NCBI GenBank assembly: GCA_964035545.1
Contig: OZ037766.1
Location: 22,060,767-22,124,766, forward strand
DNA length: 64,000 nt
Direction: 5' to 3'
From: Bugula neritina
Lineage: Eukaryota; Bryozoa; Gymnolaemata; Cheilostomatida; Bugulidae
The notes under the pieces are model-generated. The model was not told the DNA's origin. It was given only the letters and a program-made list of their open reading frames with translations, and ran no database searches. A program made the position numbers and the translations under genes. Positions 1-13,191 of the stretch are shown piece after piece (the first letter of the stretch is position 1; each line of letters opens with the position of its first letter).

Positions 1-330
1 TTTTAGCTTAAACGTTTGTAAACGTAGGAAGTATTTTTCATCACAAACTTGACATGAACATATTTAACAAGTGCGTGCAATAAGGTTTCTTTGTTTCTAC
101 TAAGCAGAAATTTTTCAAGCAAGAAGCATCTGTGTTAAAATAACATCGAATTGTTAGAAATGGCACTATATAAGTATATCTGTTGCTGGCTGGTTTCATT
201 AGCCAATATAGACACTAGACAGACCTTCATACTTTTAATATAAATCTTGACATAAAACCTTCCATGGCTTGCTTCCCTTCTTCTACTGGTTGCAATACAA
301 TGCATTTCTGATAAACCGGTTATGTTGTAG

Positions 331-575
331 GTGGGTGTGTGGTGTTGGTGGGTCATGCTGGTACAGCCGAGGCATGCATACGTAGGCTTGCAAAGAAACC
401 AACTTTATCTCAAAGAGATTTCGTTGCCTTTATCAACAAAGTACCATTTTGTGAGCCAATCTTGGCATCTAAAGTGAGTGGGGAATGGGCGGCCTACCAC
501 CCGCCCATTCCTAAACTCTGGCACATGGATAATAAGAAGTTTGACATTAAGTTGATGACAGATCTGCATTCCTAG
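331..575 (+). CDS. Last exon of a UBASH3/STS-like (TULA family) histidine phosphatase, partial
   Basis: A reading frame follows a plausible acceptor (tatgttgtag at 321-330) and ends at TAG 573-575. It encodes a core 'VLVGHAGTAEACIRRL' and later 'GEWAAYHPPIPKLWHMD'. This resembles the C-terminal end of the phosphoglycerate-mutase-like domain of UBASH3A/B (STS-2/STS-1), where a Gly/Ala-His-Ala motif carries the second catalytic histidine and is followed by a 'EAC..L' helix. Family knowledge: these proteins dephosphorylate phosphotyrosine substrates and carry UBA and SH3 domains upstream. Only this exon is inside the window; upstream exons would lie to the left. A polyadenylation signal (AATAAA, 708-713) follows. 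Alternative: another member of the histidine phosphatase superfamily. The assignment is by eye from a short exon. Confidence 0.6.
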
Positions 576-707
576 CCTGTTGCTATGCTAGGTAACAGGG
601 AACTGACTCATATGAGATGTGGTCCATGGTATTTTATTTGATATTAATAGTTCTATATTACATAGCTATATAATCACATAGTTACAAAATAACTCAACAA
701 AATGTCT

Positions 708-713
708 AATAAA
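708..713 (+). promoter_or_regulatory. Candidate polyadenylation signal for the UBASH3-like gene
   Basis: AATAAA about 130 bases after the stop codon at 573-575, on the same strand. It is the first canonical signal downstream. Confidence 0.4.
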
Positions 714-1855
714 AAGCACATTTTCATTTTCTAGTTAATATCTGCTAAAATCACTCTTGAATTGTGTCAGTTATGTCTTTAGGGTTGTAGTGTTAAGTAT
801 TAATGATCATTAACTGTGATCAAAACAAGATGGTGCTTTTTCTACAATTACCTGTTTATCTATTTTCTTAACCCCTCTGTCTTCTTATTCAACATGTGCC
901 TATTATGTTATTAAGCTTAAAATTGCTTGATGTTTCACAAAGAAAGTTATAGCTCAACCAAAACAGAGTATTGTTATCAAGTAATATTATTATATTACTA
1001 TATAAAAATATATTACCTGTATGCTAATATACACTAACAGCTCATAATATGTAAAACTAGCAGCTTGTCGTTTTATGATAGTAGTTTTTCAGTAATATAA
1101 ACTAGCATTAGCATTGCATTTAATAATTGCATTAGATGACATTTTAAAGATTTTTAGTTATAGGCATTTTAAAGTTTGTCCGTGACTAGAAATCATTTTT
1201 AATGACAATGTGATTTCAAAAGTTTTGTCTTATGAAATTATATTATGCAGCAACTACTCTCACTAGTTTTAAAGTAGAGATACTTGACTGTCTAATATTT
1301 AGAGAATTTATGTATTTTCTGAGCATTCTATTTAATCGCCATATAGTGAAATATTTTTATTTGTATATATAATTATCCGCTTAGTGATAAAATTAATCTT
1401 ATTGTGTGGTTTTTCAAATATACTTGCAACTTTTTTTAGTATTCCAATTTCCAAGTAATACTAAGACCTGATATAATTTGCAGGTTTCATCGACTTAACT
1501 CTTTAGTTTCATTGTTCATAATAAAGCTGTTTAGTTAATATCTATTATATCCAATATTGTTTTTACTAACAGTAATTATAAAGAGCAATTTTTTTAACAT
1601 TTTAGTACTTGACTTTTTGTATCTGAATATTTTTTTCATTACTTTTAAATTTATAATAAATACCTCAACATTTTAGTAAACCTAGCATTTTTATTTTGTT
1701 TGCTAGCCATGCTATATATTTGTACTCAAAGCATTTTTTGTTTAGAAACATGCTTCTAGTACTGTTCTGCTATTATGGTAATTTCCAGAATTGGTATCCT
1801 TAGTTAAATGGTCTTGTAGTTGAAAAACTGACATGTTTAGAAGTAAAAGTGCATA

Positions 1856-2297
1856 GGAGTAACTTGGGGCACAACGGGCCGAATTTTGCATTTTTTGCTC
1901 TCATCCACCTGTTTTTCAAGTTACTAGTTCAATAATCTATGGGCTTAATGCTGCATCTGTTGTCTATTACAGGTATCAGTTTGTTGTTTCTATCTCTCTC
2001 ACAACTTTCAGAATAATGAAATTTTCATGACAAAAAAATCAACCCATTGTGCCCCCCCCCCCCCCCCCCCCGTACAATGGGCCACTGGGTGGGACACAAC
2101 AAATATATTGAAATTTTGTTGCATCTGATCTTTATTTATATAATATTACAAATAAATAAACATATTCCTTCAGATCTACAGCAAAATTCATGTTTTAGCT
2201 GTACAGTTTGTGCCAATTTGCAACTCTAAGTCAATAAGTTCTCTCACAATTTGGCCGACTTTTTGTACCCCTATGACCGTAGTGCCCCTGTTACACC
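1856..2297. mobile_element. MITE-like element with imperfect TIRs flanked by TA
   Basis: The left end reads GGAGTAACTTGGGGCACAAC. The reverse complement of the right end reads GGTGTAACAGGGGCACTACG. The ends match apart from a 1-base length difference and a few substitutions. Both sides are flanked by TA (1854-1855 and 2298-2299), as expected for a TA target-site duplication. There is no coding capacity. The interior contains a run of about 20 C residues (about 2050-2070) and paired 'acaatgggcc'-type sequences. Superfamily not assigned; the TA duplication fits Tc1/mariner-like or ISL2EU-like non-autonomous elements. Confidence 0.5.
2050..2070. repeat. Poly-C homopolymer tract
   Basis: About 20 consecutive C residues inside the 442-bp MITE-like element. 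The exact length is likely unreliable in any assembly. Confidence 0.8.
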
Positions 2298-3104
2298 TAT
2301 TTTAGAATTTGTTTGGGTAGCAGAGTAAAGCCAATATGTGTCCTTTAGTTGTGTCCTCCCTGCTTGCATCTAAGTGTAGCACATAGCATAGGCCTAATAT
2401 TATGGTGACATGCAGTCTATAATTATGCAGGAAACTGCAGTAGCGAATCGAAAATAATTCATAAAAAAATAGTATAGAAGCTCTACATAAAGTTATAATA
2501 TGTGGTTTTATTAGTTTAGACATTTCAAGTGTTGAGAATTTGATTTCCTTCCATTGAGGGTTTTGAGGACACAAAGATATGAATGATAGAGTCATGCAGA
2601 AATTGTGTTCATCACATGTGTATTTTATATGGTACAAGGTGTGTAGACTTATACTTATTGGTAGTTCAAGTCTTAAGCAATCACCTGTAGCGTTATCATA
2701 TTATGTCATTGTTATCATTATCAGTTAACCTATTCTTTAGCTTTAAACACCATATGTCTTTTATTCCGGACTAGCGTCTAACAAATTGTAATCTTCACTA
2801 TTAAGGAAGCGGTTCTGATTGCATATAATACATGGTATGTACTATTGTATGCCTATATAGCATGTTAGTACTATATTGCATATATTCAAGAAAGCAGGGT
2901 TCAACAGTATAATATTGAAGATTTGATTAAATGATAAATATACATTTATATAGCAGTTAACTCATGTTATGCTTATAATATTACTGTAATGTTTTTGGCA
3001 ATGCTCTAAAATAATAGGCACTTTATGAAACTGCTTGTACGCCCACTTAAAGTTGAAAGTGTTCTTTTACTAATTGACAATGAGGTATTAAATACAAGTG
3101 GCAG

Positions 3105-3300
3105 TTCTGGTCTGAGGTCAGAGGTGCTAGTCTAGCATGGCAAACAGCGGGTTAGATTTTATGAAGAATGCCTGGTCATGATTAAATTGCTCTTATATTC
3201 TACATGTGACCAACATGGTTTGATCCAACTTACATAGGCTTCCCAAAAACCTTCACCATCAAGGTTCTCAAGCTAGGGTTGTGAATTGTGACTATTAAAA
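3105..3300 (+). mobile_element. Decayed SINE copy (same family as 7310 and 25620)
   Basis: The block 'gaagaatgcctggtcatgat' and the tail 'aaaaccttcaccatcaaggt' followed by '..gtgactattaaaa' parallel the body and tail of the copies at about 7310-7530 and 25620-25830. The tRNA-like head is poorly preserved. No target-site duplication was recognised. It lies about 400 bases upstream of the MCT-like start codon. Confidence 0.5.
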
Positions 3301-3718
3301 TTGAGGGTTTTGTTCCTTGGACAAAAGGACATGGAGTGATACTATCCATTATAGCCCTATATAATATCAATACTTTGCATTAGACTGTATATTTGCAACA
3401 ACAATAAACACCAACTATTTTTCCATCATTATCTTCATAAAACCTTCAAGGTTTAAATGTATTTCATTATAAGCTTAGTGAATTGAGAGCAACTGCACTA
3501 TAGTCAGTTGTGTTCACTATGCCTATGTTATCACGGACGGACGTGGTTGTGAAGTGCAGATGAGTACTTATGTTACATAACCTTGAATAGTTGAAGCAGC
3601 ATACACTTTCATTGGTTAATCACTGAATGATTCACTGGAGACAAGCCCCCCTCTATCAATTAGATTACATTTGATGATGGGCACCTGATCATATCATTTT
3701 CTACAATAAACACCTAGC

Positions 3719-6700
3719 ATGTCTCGCAGAAAAGTTAGCAGTGCCCACAACGGCAAGGAGGAAGTGCCAGAAGTAGCCACCATAGAATATGAGGTACCAG
3801 ATGGAGGATATGGATGGGTGGTGGTTCTCTGTGCCTTCGTATTTATTTGCATGCCCATGGGAGTCAGTGCTTCTTTCGCTATATACTACGAAGAGTGGCT
3901 CAACTATTTTGATGCTGGAATAGTTAGTACCTCTCTGATTGGATCAGTCGGCTCGGGTTGTGTCCCCTTGCTAGGTAAGATGGTTTTGGTATGCTAAATC
4001 TACTGAATGAAATGGTGTGCATTTTTAGTAGCTATAGGAAATAGTCAGTGCAGGTATTGGTGGTATTCAGGGTCAAATTGATTGACAAGTAACCCAGGCG
4101 TTTCAATACAATATGTTTACATGAATAAGAGTTTACATGAGTAAATAAGATAATGACTATAAGGGCATCACAAGAGGCAGCAACTTATTGGTTTTATTTA
4201 CACAAAATATTGTTGATTTTATATCGTTTTGATTTAGCTACTTCTGTAAATGTTGTTGTACAGAAAAAAAAGTGCATACTATTTAAATGTTAACTAGAAA
4301 GTATCTCTAACATTGGTATATCTTCTTATGAAACTTATGTACTCAATTTTAATGAATTGTGACAATCTATTTATGTTGACCAATGTTCAACTGTTGTTTA
4401 GCTTTGTAAAGAACTAAGCAGGATAATAACACCATGTTCTGCTGCAGAAACTTTTAATGCCTGTTGAAAACATGATGCCAATTTTACTACAAAGATGGGG
4501 AAGGAGAGGGGGATTTACTACTGGAAAACTTTGATTGCTTAATTCAAATTTCTCTGTAAAACAGATCAAGCGAAGCTTGGTTTATGTAGCCACATCTTTG
4601 CAACAGCTGCTTGTTTTCCTGCTGCACAGACATTTTTGCAACTTTTTATTTACTTGCAACCGTAGTAAAACAATCACTACTTGTTTAATGTAAAAAACTT
4701 AAAATACATCAAACTTTGATGGCTTAGTTAAACGATTGAGCTTAATTGATACAAACATTAATAAATATGTATTTTAGCAACAATTACATCAAATTTTAGT
4801 GATAGACTATTATAGTTTACAGCTCCTTTATAATAACAAAAAACAAATTACTTCAATTTGGTTTCTCAGCTAATGAATTGTACCTTCTGATTGCTAGTTG
4901 AGATACCCAATGTTGGAACTTAAATTCCAAACAATTTACAGTCTGTACATTAAGCTATATTGACTCAAGCCTGTGACACGAAAAGTCAGCTAATGGATTT
5001 AGGGCAGAGAATTTAAACTCTACCAGTGCATTTTGACACATGAAAGAGTTTATCAAAAAGTTTATGTTGATTCGTGTGTAAATATTAGCAATAGAAAACA
5101 TGAGCAGCTTTTCTTCAAGTTGCTTAGTAATATGTTGTAACAGTTTCTGCTGTTGAATAACTACACATGCAGGCAATAAGAATTATAATCTATACCTTGT
5201 CAAGTTAACTCATAACTAATCAGTTCCACATTACAGCTTAATTTCTAGCAGAATGTATATACTGTATGCTAGACATACTATACATTCAGTCAGGGACTGA
5301 ATGCACATACTGATCTGTTTCAATAACCAACTTAATATGGATCATTTCACAAACATGTAGGAAATTAATGAAAAAGAAATTCAAATATGTTGAACATATT
5401 TTGCAGCTCTTCAATGGAAAACTTTGTAACTTTATCCTTGTTCAAATTTTAAGCTCCTGGGTCATCGAGGTCATTATTATGTCTTTTTACAATTTATTGT
5501 GTGCAACAAATTCTAAAAGACTCAAATGACATCAAATTGTAAACTTCACACTATGCCTTACAACAATGTTTTTCATTCTCTAAGCTTAAATATTTTATTT
5601 CAATTGATACCAGGCCTGTTGCTTAATCATAACACAATGTAGGGGAAAATGCTAACCCCTTCTCCATACACACACACACACACACACACAACACACACAC
5701 AACACACACACAACACACACACAACACACACACAACACACACACAACACACACACAACACACACACAACACAACACACACACAACACACACACAACACAC
5801 ACACAACACACACACAACACACACACAGTATGACCAACCTTTGCCAGTTGTACTATTATTAGCAGTCATCATCACAAAAGTGTTGTGAAGAACTCTAATT
5901 ATTGCAAAACAATTTGCTTATTGGAGCCACTGCAATTGTATGAACTGCCATCATATTTCTATTTATAATAGCTTGTTCACTATAATACTGCAAATTGAAA
6001 GTCATAATATTGCTTATTTAGGAAACTGAAAAGTTTTAATTTGAATTTGATTTGCCAAGTTGGTTCGTTGTAATAAACTGCATATAGAAAAGCTGAAAGC
6101 TAAAGAGTAAAAAGGATTGAAGAAAAATGTTTTACTGGTAAATCTTGTTTGATTTTCAGGTTCCCTTGGAGGAATGGTGTTGACTAATCTGTTCAATGAT
6201 ATTCGGCTGGTAGGAATAGCAGGATGCCTCATCTCATGCACTGGCCTCGTAATTTCCTACTTTGTATATGATATTAGCCTACTAGCATTCACTTATGGAG
6301 CCATGGGAGGTAACTTCAATTATGTCTTGATACTCATGTTTACCCTTTATAATATTGTATTAAATAATAGGGCTTTATTTTCAGTTTGGGTTTCGTATTA
6401 TTTTAGGTTTTGGGATGGGCCTTATGTATAACTGTGCCTACCTCTCGGTTGGGTATTACTTTGATAAGAATAGAGCTCTAGCTACAGCCATAGCTAGCTC
6501 AGGTACAGGTGAGTCAGAAAGTACTGCTTCAGTCATAGTGTTAGAATACAGCCAATGCTTTGTGTGTAAACATTAAATATGTCGGCTCTTCATTTTAAAC
6601 TATTTTAGTGTAATTTATGAGTTGTTTTGCACACATTACATATTATTTAGTCCTAAAGCTAGAAACGGAAGACAACTCCAAAATGTTTTTTTATTCTATA

Positions 6701-9700
6701 GTATTTGGTCTGCAGGCAGGCTTGACCGCTAGATCGTTTACAAACATGCAAAAAAGTTTTTATTAATTGGCATATAACGAAAAATTTTAGCATAATTCAT
6801 TTGCAAACTGGAGTCATTTTTAAAAGTGATATATAATTTAAACTCATGGCATGCATATCATTATAGTCTTTGAATTACAACATATTTGCTTGAATTTATT
6901 TTAAGCTGAATGCAGTGCAATCTTTATGGCTCATCAGTAACTCTTTCAAATGATTTCGTTGAACCTTTAGTAGTGCATTATTTCAAATTAATTCCATTAT
7001 ATAACTTTTAGTATTTGATGATGCTATTCAGTGAACAAAATATCTCTTCACTTTTTTAAACTATTTACTGTGCAGAGTGCACATATGAAATACAGCAGCT
7101 ATAGATTGGCCAGCAGTGAAATATAATTTATTATATACCATTATAGCATATGAGCACAATACACTTCAACATATAAAGCTGCTAAGTTGCTACATTATAA
7201 ATAATACCAAATTTGCACAGTATACTATAATCATTTGCTATATTACGTCACACAATATTTATTAATCTTTAGCTAAGGTGAATTATGACTTGGAAAAAAA
7301 TTTAAGTCAGGTCTAAAAGTTAAAGCGTTTGCCTAATAAGCACAGAGTTATAGGTTCGAGCTGGACAAAGGCACTTGGTGATGCTAGAAAGAGCATCCAG
7401 TCATAATTGCTCCTGTGTCCCACCTGAATAAGTCCTTGGCCCAGTTTAACAAAAAACCCTTCCATCATGGGTTTTCTCACAGGGATGGCGACTATAAGCT
7501 TGCGTGAGTTTTAACTCATGCAATACCATGAATTGAGTTTCATTTACTTTTAATTACTTGAAAGAAATTGATGACTGCACTGCTCATATTTACATATTTT
7601 CATAGTTTTCATCAAGTTACTTACACTACTTAAGGCCTGGCCTCACGCTCGTGAGAATCACACAACATTCGTGTGAATATTGTCGTGAGTTATCCTCTCG
7701 TTTGACCATGAGATACCTACAGCATAAATTGCCGGACACAGACACGATGCAGAAATGAAATAATCACTGTTGCTAAAATTCTATTGACTAATCAAATGGT
7801 GCTTATCGTTAATTGCGATTTTTCATCCATCGTGTTTGCTGGGTGCACCCAGCGAACACAATTTCGTTTGAATTCCCTCTAATTTTATCAAACATTTGTG
7901 TTTTCGTGTCAAATGAATGATTTCGTGTGATTCTCATAAGTGTCTGGCCAGGCCTTTAATCTAGATATATCAAAATGTGCATATATACAACATAGATACT
8001 GTAAAAAGTTATTTGAATACACCAGCTAATAAAGCTTTTTGACATTTCAATTATTTATTTCCAGTACCTATTCTAATTTTTTGTTCAATACCCTTTTCTT
8101 AGAATATTTACAAAACAATAAAATTTAATAACCATAATAAATATTATGTTAATGCATGCTGTAAAAAGTAAAAAGTTAGGTTAAGTAATTTTGAATTTTG
8201 ATTTGCTCAAGTCTGAAAAGCTTTCACGAAGTGATTCTTCAAAGTTTTCATGATAGGTAATTTTAGCAAGTCCACTGAGTGTAGAAATATTAAGTGCTTC
8301 AGACTTAAGTTCATTGTTACATCATTATAACAGAGTTTGCCAGTAATTCTATTGAATAGTTGCATGCATCATAGTACAACCTTTAGGTTTTAACTATATA
8401 TGTATATAACACCATAACAAAATTATATTATAATCTGTATCATAAATCATGATACTTTTAGGTTTTGGCACATTGATATCTAGGCTCATTAGGATGCTGG
8501 TCATAACATATGGGTGGAGAGGCAGCCTCATCATACTAGGAGGTGTTTGTATCCAGTGTCTAGTGTTTGCCGCTCTCATACGTCCTTTGTATGCGAAAAA
8601 AATCAAAAACAGACCTACAATGGCTGCTGTAGAGGAGGTAATTCCAAAACGCAATGAACAACAGCTTAAACCCACGCAAGACAGAGCTAGCAAATTTTCG
8701 TCACACGATGGAATTTTTCGTTCCAAGCATCTAAATACTGCTTCTTCTTCTAAGAGAGTTTTCTCCTCCCATATTCATATCAGCCGGCATCATGATACCG
8801 CCTTCAGACACCACAAGGGAGATTTGAAGCTCAACCCTTTCAACAGAGAGGATGTGTTTTTTAGTGGCAGCACTTATGACATTGAGCAGCTGGTGCAGAA
8901 ATCTCACGCAAAAGATGGCGAAGAAGATGTGGCAGGCAGCCAAATTACGATCAGCAGCATTCCTGTAAATATCACTGGCTGTGATAAAATAAAAGCCAAC
9001 ATAAAAAAGAATTTCAACTTGAGAATATTTAAAAGTTTAACCTTCTGTTTGGTTGTGATGGCCATGACTCTACACCACATGGCATTTTTCATTCCCTACA
9101 CATACATTATCAGTTTAACAAAAGAGAAAAATATTGACCCCAAAAAGTCTGAATACTTGATAATCTGCTTTGGTGAGTCCACTAATTCATTATCTTAAAC
9201 TATTACTCCTTAAAGCTCATAATTAACATCATTATTATTTATAAAATATACTTGTAATTCTCTATGTTCATGTATCCATGCATCGAAAATATATCATAGT
9301 ATTGCATAATAAAAATGGTGTACTTGCAGTATAATCTGTATTGTGGCATTCATTGTGGAATTAAAATATATATAATAGTTTTATCACATATCATAGTTAT
9401 TATAGTTAGAAAACATAATATTATAGTCTACTTGTGGTCCAAGCTGATGCAATTAAATACATTTAACAGCCCGTATTACAATTTTGCATCAGTGAATTTT
9501 TAAATCCTTGTGCCCTGTTATATCTTCTAAACAAAATATGATTACGAACATGTACTGGCTTTCAAAACTGTTTGTCTGTTTCATTATTGTGAATGTTGAG
9601 CTTGTATATTGTTGCTTTTAGCCTCCGCCATTAAAAGTTACCTTTTTGTTTTGTGCTCATTTGATGTACATGAGTGATACACTAGAGCTCTTAGTGTAAA

Positions 9701-12700
9701 GTACTGAGCTAACTCTTCCCAACATAGCAGTAGTTTTCTCAAATAAGTTTTGGTCTGAGTCATGTCATGAAAGTTCAGACTGCGGCTATTATGTTACTGA
9801 AAAATATTATTGAAAATAAGATAGTTTTTAAAACTGTTTCCATAAACATTTTCTATTAAATTCCCCATGCCGGAAAATGTAGTGTTTATCTTTGTTTTTA
9901 ACCACTTGTCAAATACAGTGCGTGGGTGAAATAATAAAATTATGAATAGTATATTTCTCTGATCACAATAATACAAAGTTTTGTGATAGTGCAGTAAATG
10001 TGATTACTGCAGCTGCAACTATAAGTAGATGTACATTCCGTAGTTATAGTTACCATATCATAGTTAAGTGCTATACATATGAAGAATTTATTTCCAGTCA
10101 TATTTTTCTGCAGAATATACCAATATGCAGCGATACAAACTAATTAGCAAATAAATGATTTGCAATAAATATACTGGTACACAAAATTGCAACAAGGCTC
10201 TATTTCAAAGCAATAGGCCTACCCTAAAATACAGCTATATGCTCATTTTTAGTTAATTTTATAAATTATTACATATAATATGCTTTACAACTTTTTTTAG
10301 GATTATCAAACTTTGTATTCAAGCTGTTGATTGGTACAGTGATGAGAATATTGAAGGTGGAGCAATTGTATGTTGTTGTTACAACACTGCTGATTGGCTG
10401 CATAGCTGCTTCACTAGCCACTCTCTGTCAAGAATTCTACCAATTTGTGCTGGTTGCCATTTTATATGGGGGCTCTTCACGTATGTTCAATAAAATTAAC
10501 AGTACAAAAATTATATTATAATGGTAGAACCTGACAATGGAACCTGCTGTTTCCTTAAAATTTACTGAGTGCCTGAATATCTCATTCTTTATGTTCTATA
10601 AAAACCATCTTAAGATTGTGACATGAAGCATATTTTATATATTTTGTTGTGAGTAAGCATATATTATCAATTCTCTATTAATTAGGATGCAACTTAATAG
10701 ATATTAAGACCAGCAATTAGTACCAATACTACTTCAACTATTATTTTGATAGTTCAGCAATTACCTAATTTAAAGTCTAGTGCAAGCAATGTACAAATAT
10801 ACATGTTGTAAATATTACGTAGCGAAATGTAAAACTCCATTATAATATCATTGTAGCCATCGTCACTATCTATGTAACCAGCATTTTAGTGAAATACTTG
10901 GGTATCAAGAATCTCACCAATGCATTTAGCATAGTTACCATTATCAGAGGGTTGGGTAGCATGTCTGGACCCCCTTTAGCAGGTGAGGATAAAATTTCAG
11001 TTTGACCTCCAAACAAAGGTGCTATCCTATGAGCTTAGTTTGAGGAATTGTTTTAATTAAGACATATCAATACCAATATATCAAATATAAGAAATATCAA
11101 AGCCCATAACACTTACACTGTTGCCAAAAATTCCTGAACTGGTGTTGATCAATTCAGGACCCTAAGTATGTATAAATTTGTGTCCTGTAGTCTACTCATA
11201 CAATAGGTAGTAGTGGTAGTGATATAATGCCTTTATCAGGTGAACAAAATTTGAATAACATCCATCAAATGGTCTAAACCAGGGGTGTCCAACCTTTTCA
11301 GACCGAGGGCCAGTCTGCAAGTTTCAGCTTGGGCCGAGGGCCACAATTTTTTTTTCTGTTTTTAGAATCAATTTTCAAGATTCATTAAACATCTGCAGGC
11401 TATATGTATTATAATTATAAGCGAGGGCTAGGCTTTGCATGTTTATTGAAATCATAACATATTTGAATAGATATATATTACTTATGTGTGTATGTGCGTA
11501 TATATGCATTTAATTAAAATAGGTAAGAAGAGCGATTTCATTTTTATTACTTTAATAATCAAAAATTATATATATGCATTAATGCTTGTGCATAACAAAT
11601 TATACATATATACATACAAAGTATATATTCATGATTGCACATGCAAATTTAAACAAGATGCACCAGTGCTAAGAGTCTGCACTCATACCTCTGTACCCAT
11701 CAGTGAGACACTTGTGAGTACACAGTGAGTACTGTTTGCCCTGAACAATTCTGTTAATATCTAGTTTTGTATCAGAACATGCAACCCTTAGTTGCTGGAC
11801 TAAGTGCTGATTAGTGAGTGAAGTGTAGTATCTATTTTTGTGTATTTCATTTGACTGAAAATTGAAAGTTCAAAGTTCAAACCTTCAATCCATCTCAGTG
11901 ATAATGCTGTGCAGTGCAGCATCTAACAAACAGTCAAAGGTCAAGGCAATTACAAATCCTAAATTTCAGTACATACCCGCGCAAAATTCATTATAAAACA
12001 AAATTGTTTAGGCATCTAACCTTAAATCGGTATGTAAATGAAAACAAACATATACACAAAAATATTTTAGTACTGCATAAGTGAAGTGTGTCAGGGATTC
12101 TTCAATTACTTATCTTTCACAATACAATCAATAAAAATGAGATCTTAGTTATACTTTCAAAAAGTCTTGTCTCTATATGGCCAGTCCTGATTAAATGTCT
12201 TTAAAATATCTGTCTGCACAGGATAGTTACAGGTAACTTTTTAGCTGCAACTGCCTTGCTGAGGTTTGCATTGTAACTGTGTAAAAATTCAGTACCAGTA
12301 AAAACAATCTCATTTGATTGAAGGCTACTAGAATTAAAATTTAAAAACTATGTTGTGAATCTTATTTTTCCCAGTGCAACTTTTTTGGAATTTTTTTATT
12401 CTTTTGCAAAGTTATAGAAAAAAACAGCACACTTTTGGCTAATTTTGCCTCAAAAGTTGATATTTTTAGTGCCAATAAAATATCTTAGCAGGAAAACATG
12501 ATATCTGAATAAAAAAGCAATGACTTAGATTTTATATAAATTGTGGATTTATGCACTGGAAATGGTATATTTCTTTTTAAGTAGTAAGCGCTGTGCATCA
12601 CTCCACGCTTCAGTGAACGCGTAGAGATGAGCATAATGTTATTATTATAATATAGGCGTCTACATTACTATAAGTCACAGGCTTGCTAGCTAACAAACTA

Positions 12701-13126
12701 TAATGACTAGCTTGCTGTTATTGGTTGTAGTGTGATTTCAGGCTAAACAATGACAAGTAGGCAACACGCATGCCACCCACAGAACAATATTGTAGAAGAA
12801 CTTAAACTACATTTTAATAGCAATTCTTAGTGGGATGCTCTCAACTATCCTATGTGCTGCTGTTTCAGGCTAGTTAGCAAATTTTATAAACAAAAGTTTG
12901 TAACTTGCTATACCTTGGGGGGCCACACAAATATAGCTAGGGGCCGGATCCGGCCCGCGGGCCGCCTGTTGGACAGCCCTGGTCTAAACCATTTCATTGT
13001 CATCCTATAAATTAATAAAATGTATTTAGTAAACTGTTTTCAGTAAAAAAGGCATAACACTTCATTAAAATATAGCTAATGATAAATAACTAAAAATATG
13101 TAATGTGTGTGTGTATGTGTGTGTAC

Positions 13127-13191
<65 letters not shown>

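Larger units (their letters stand above)
714..3718. other. Intergenic region between the UBASH3-like exon and the MCT-like gene
   Basis: AT-rich DNA without a supportable gene. It holds one 442-bp MITE-like element (1856-2297) with a poly-C tract, and one decayed SINE (about 3105-3300). The open frames here are short and lack splice or family support. The promoter and any 5' untranslated exons of the MCT-like gene should lie in the last kilobase, but I see no distinct promoter motif. Confidence 0.5.

Noticed and set aside
5623-5888. Long Cys/Val and Thr/His-rich frames on both strands
   Set aside because: They are produced by the 11-bp AC satellite, which keeps all frames open; no start context, splice support or family resemblance.
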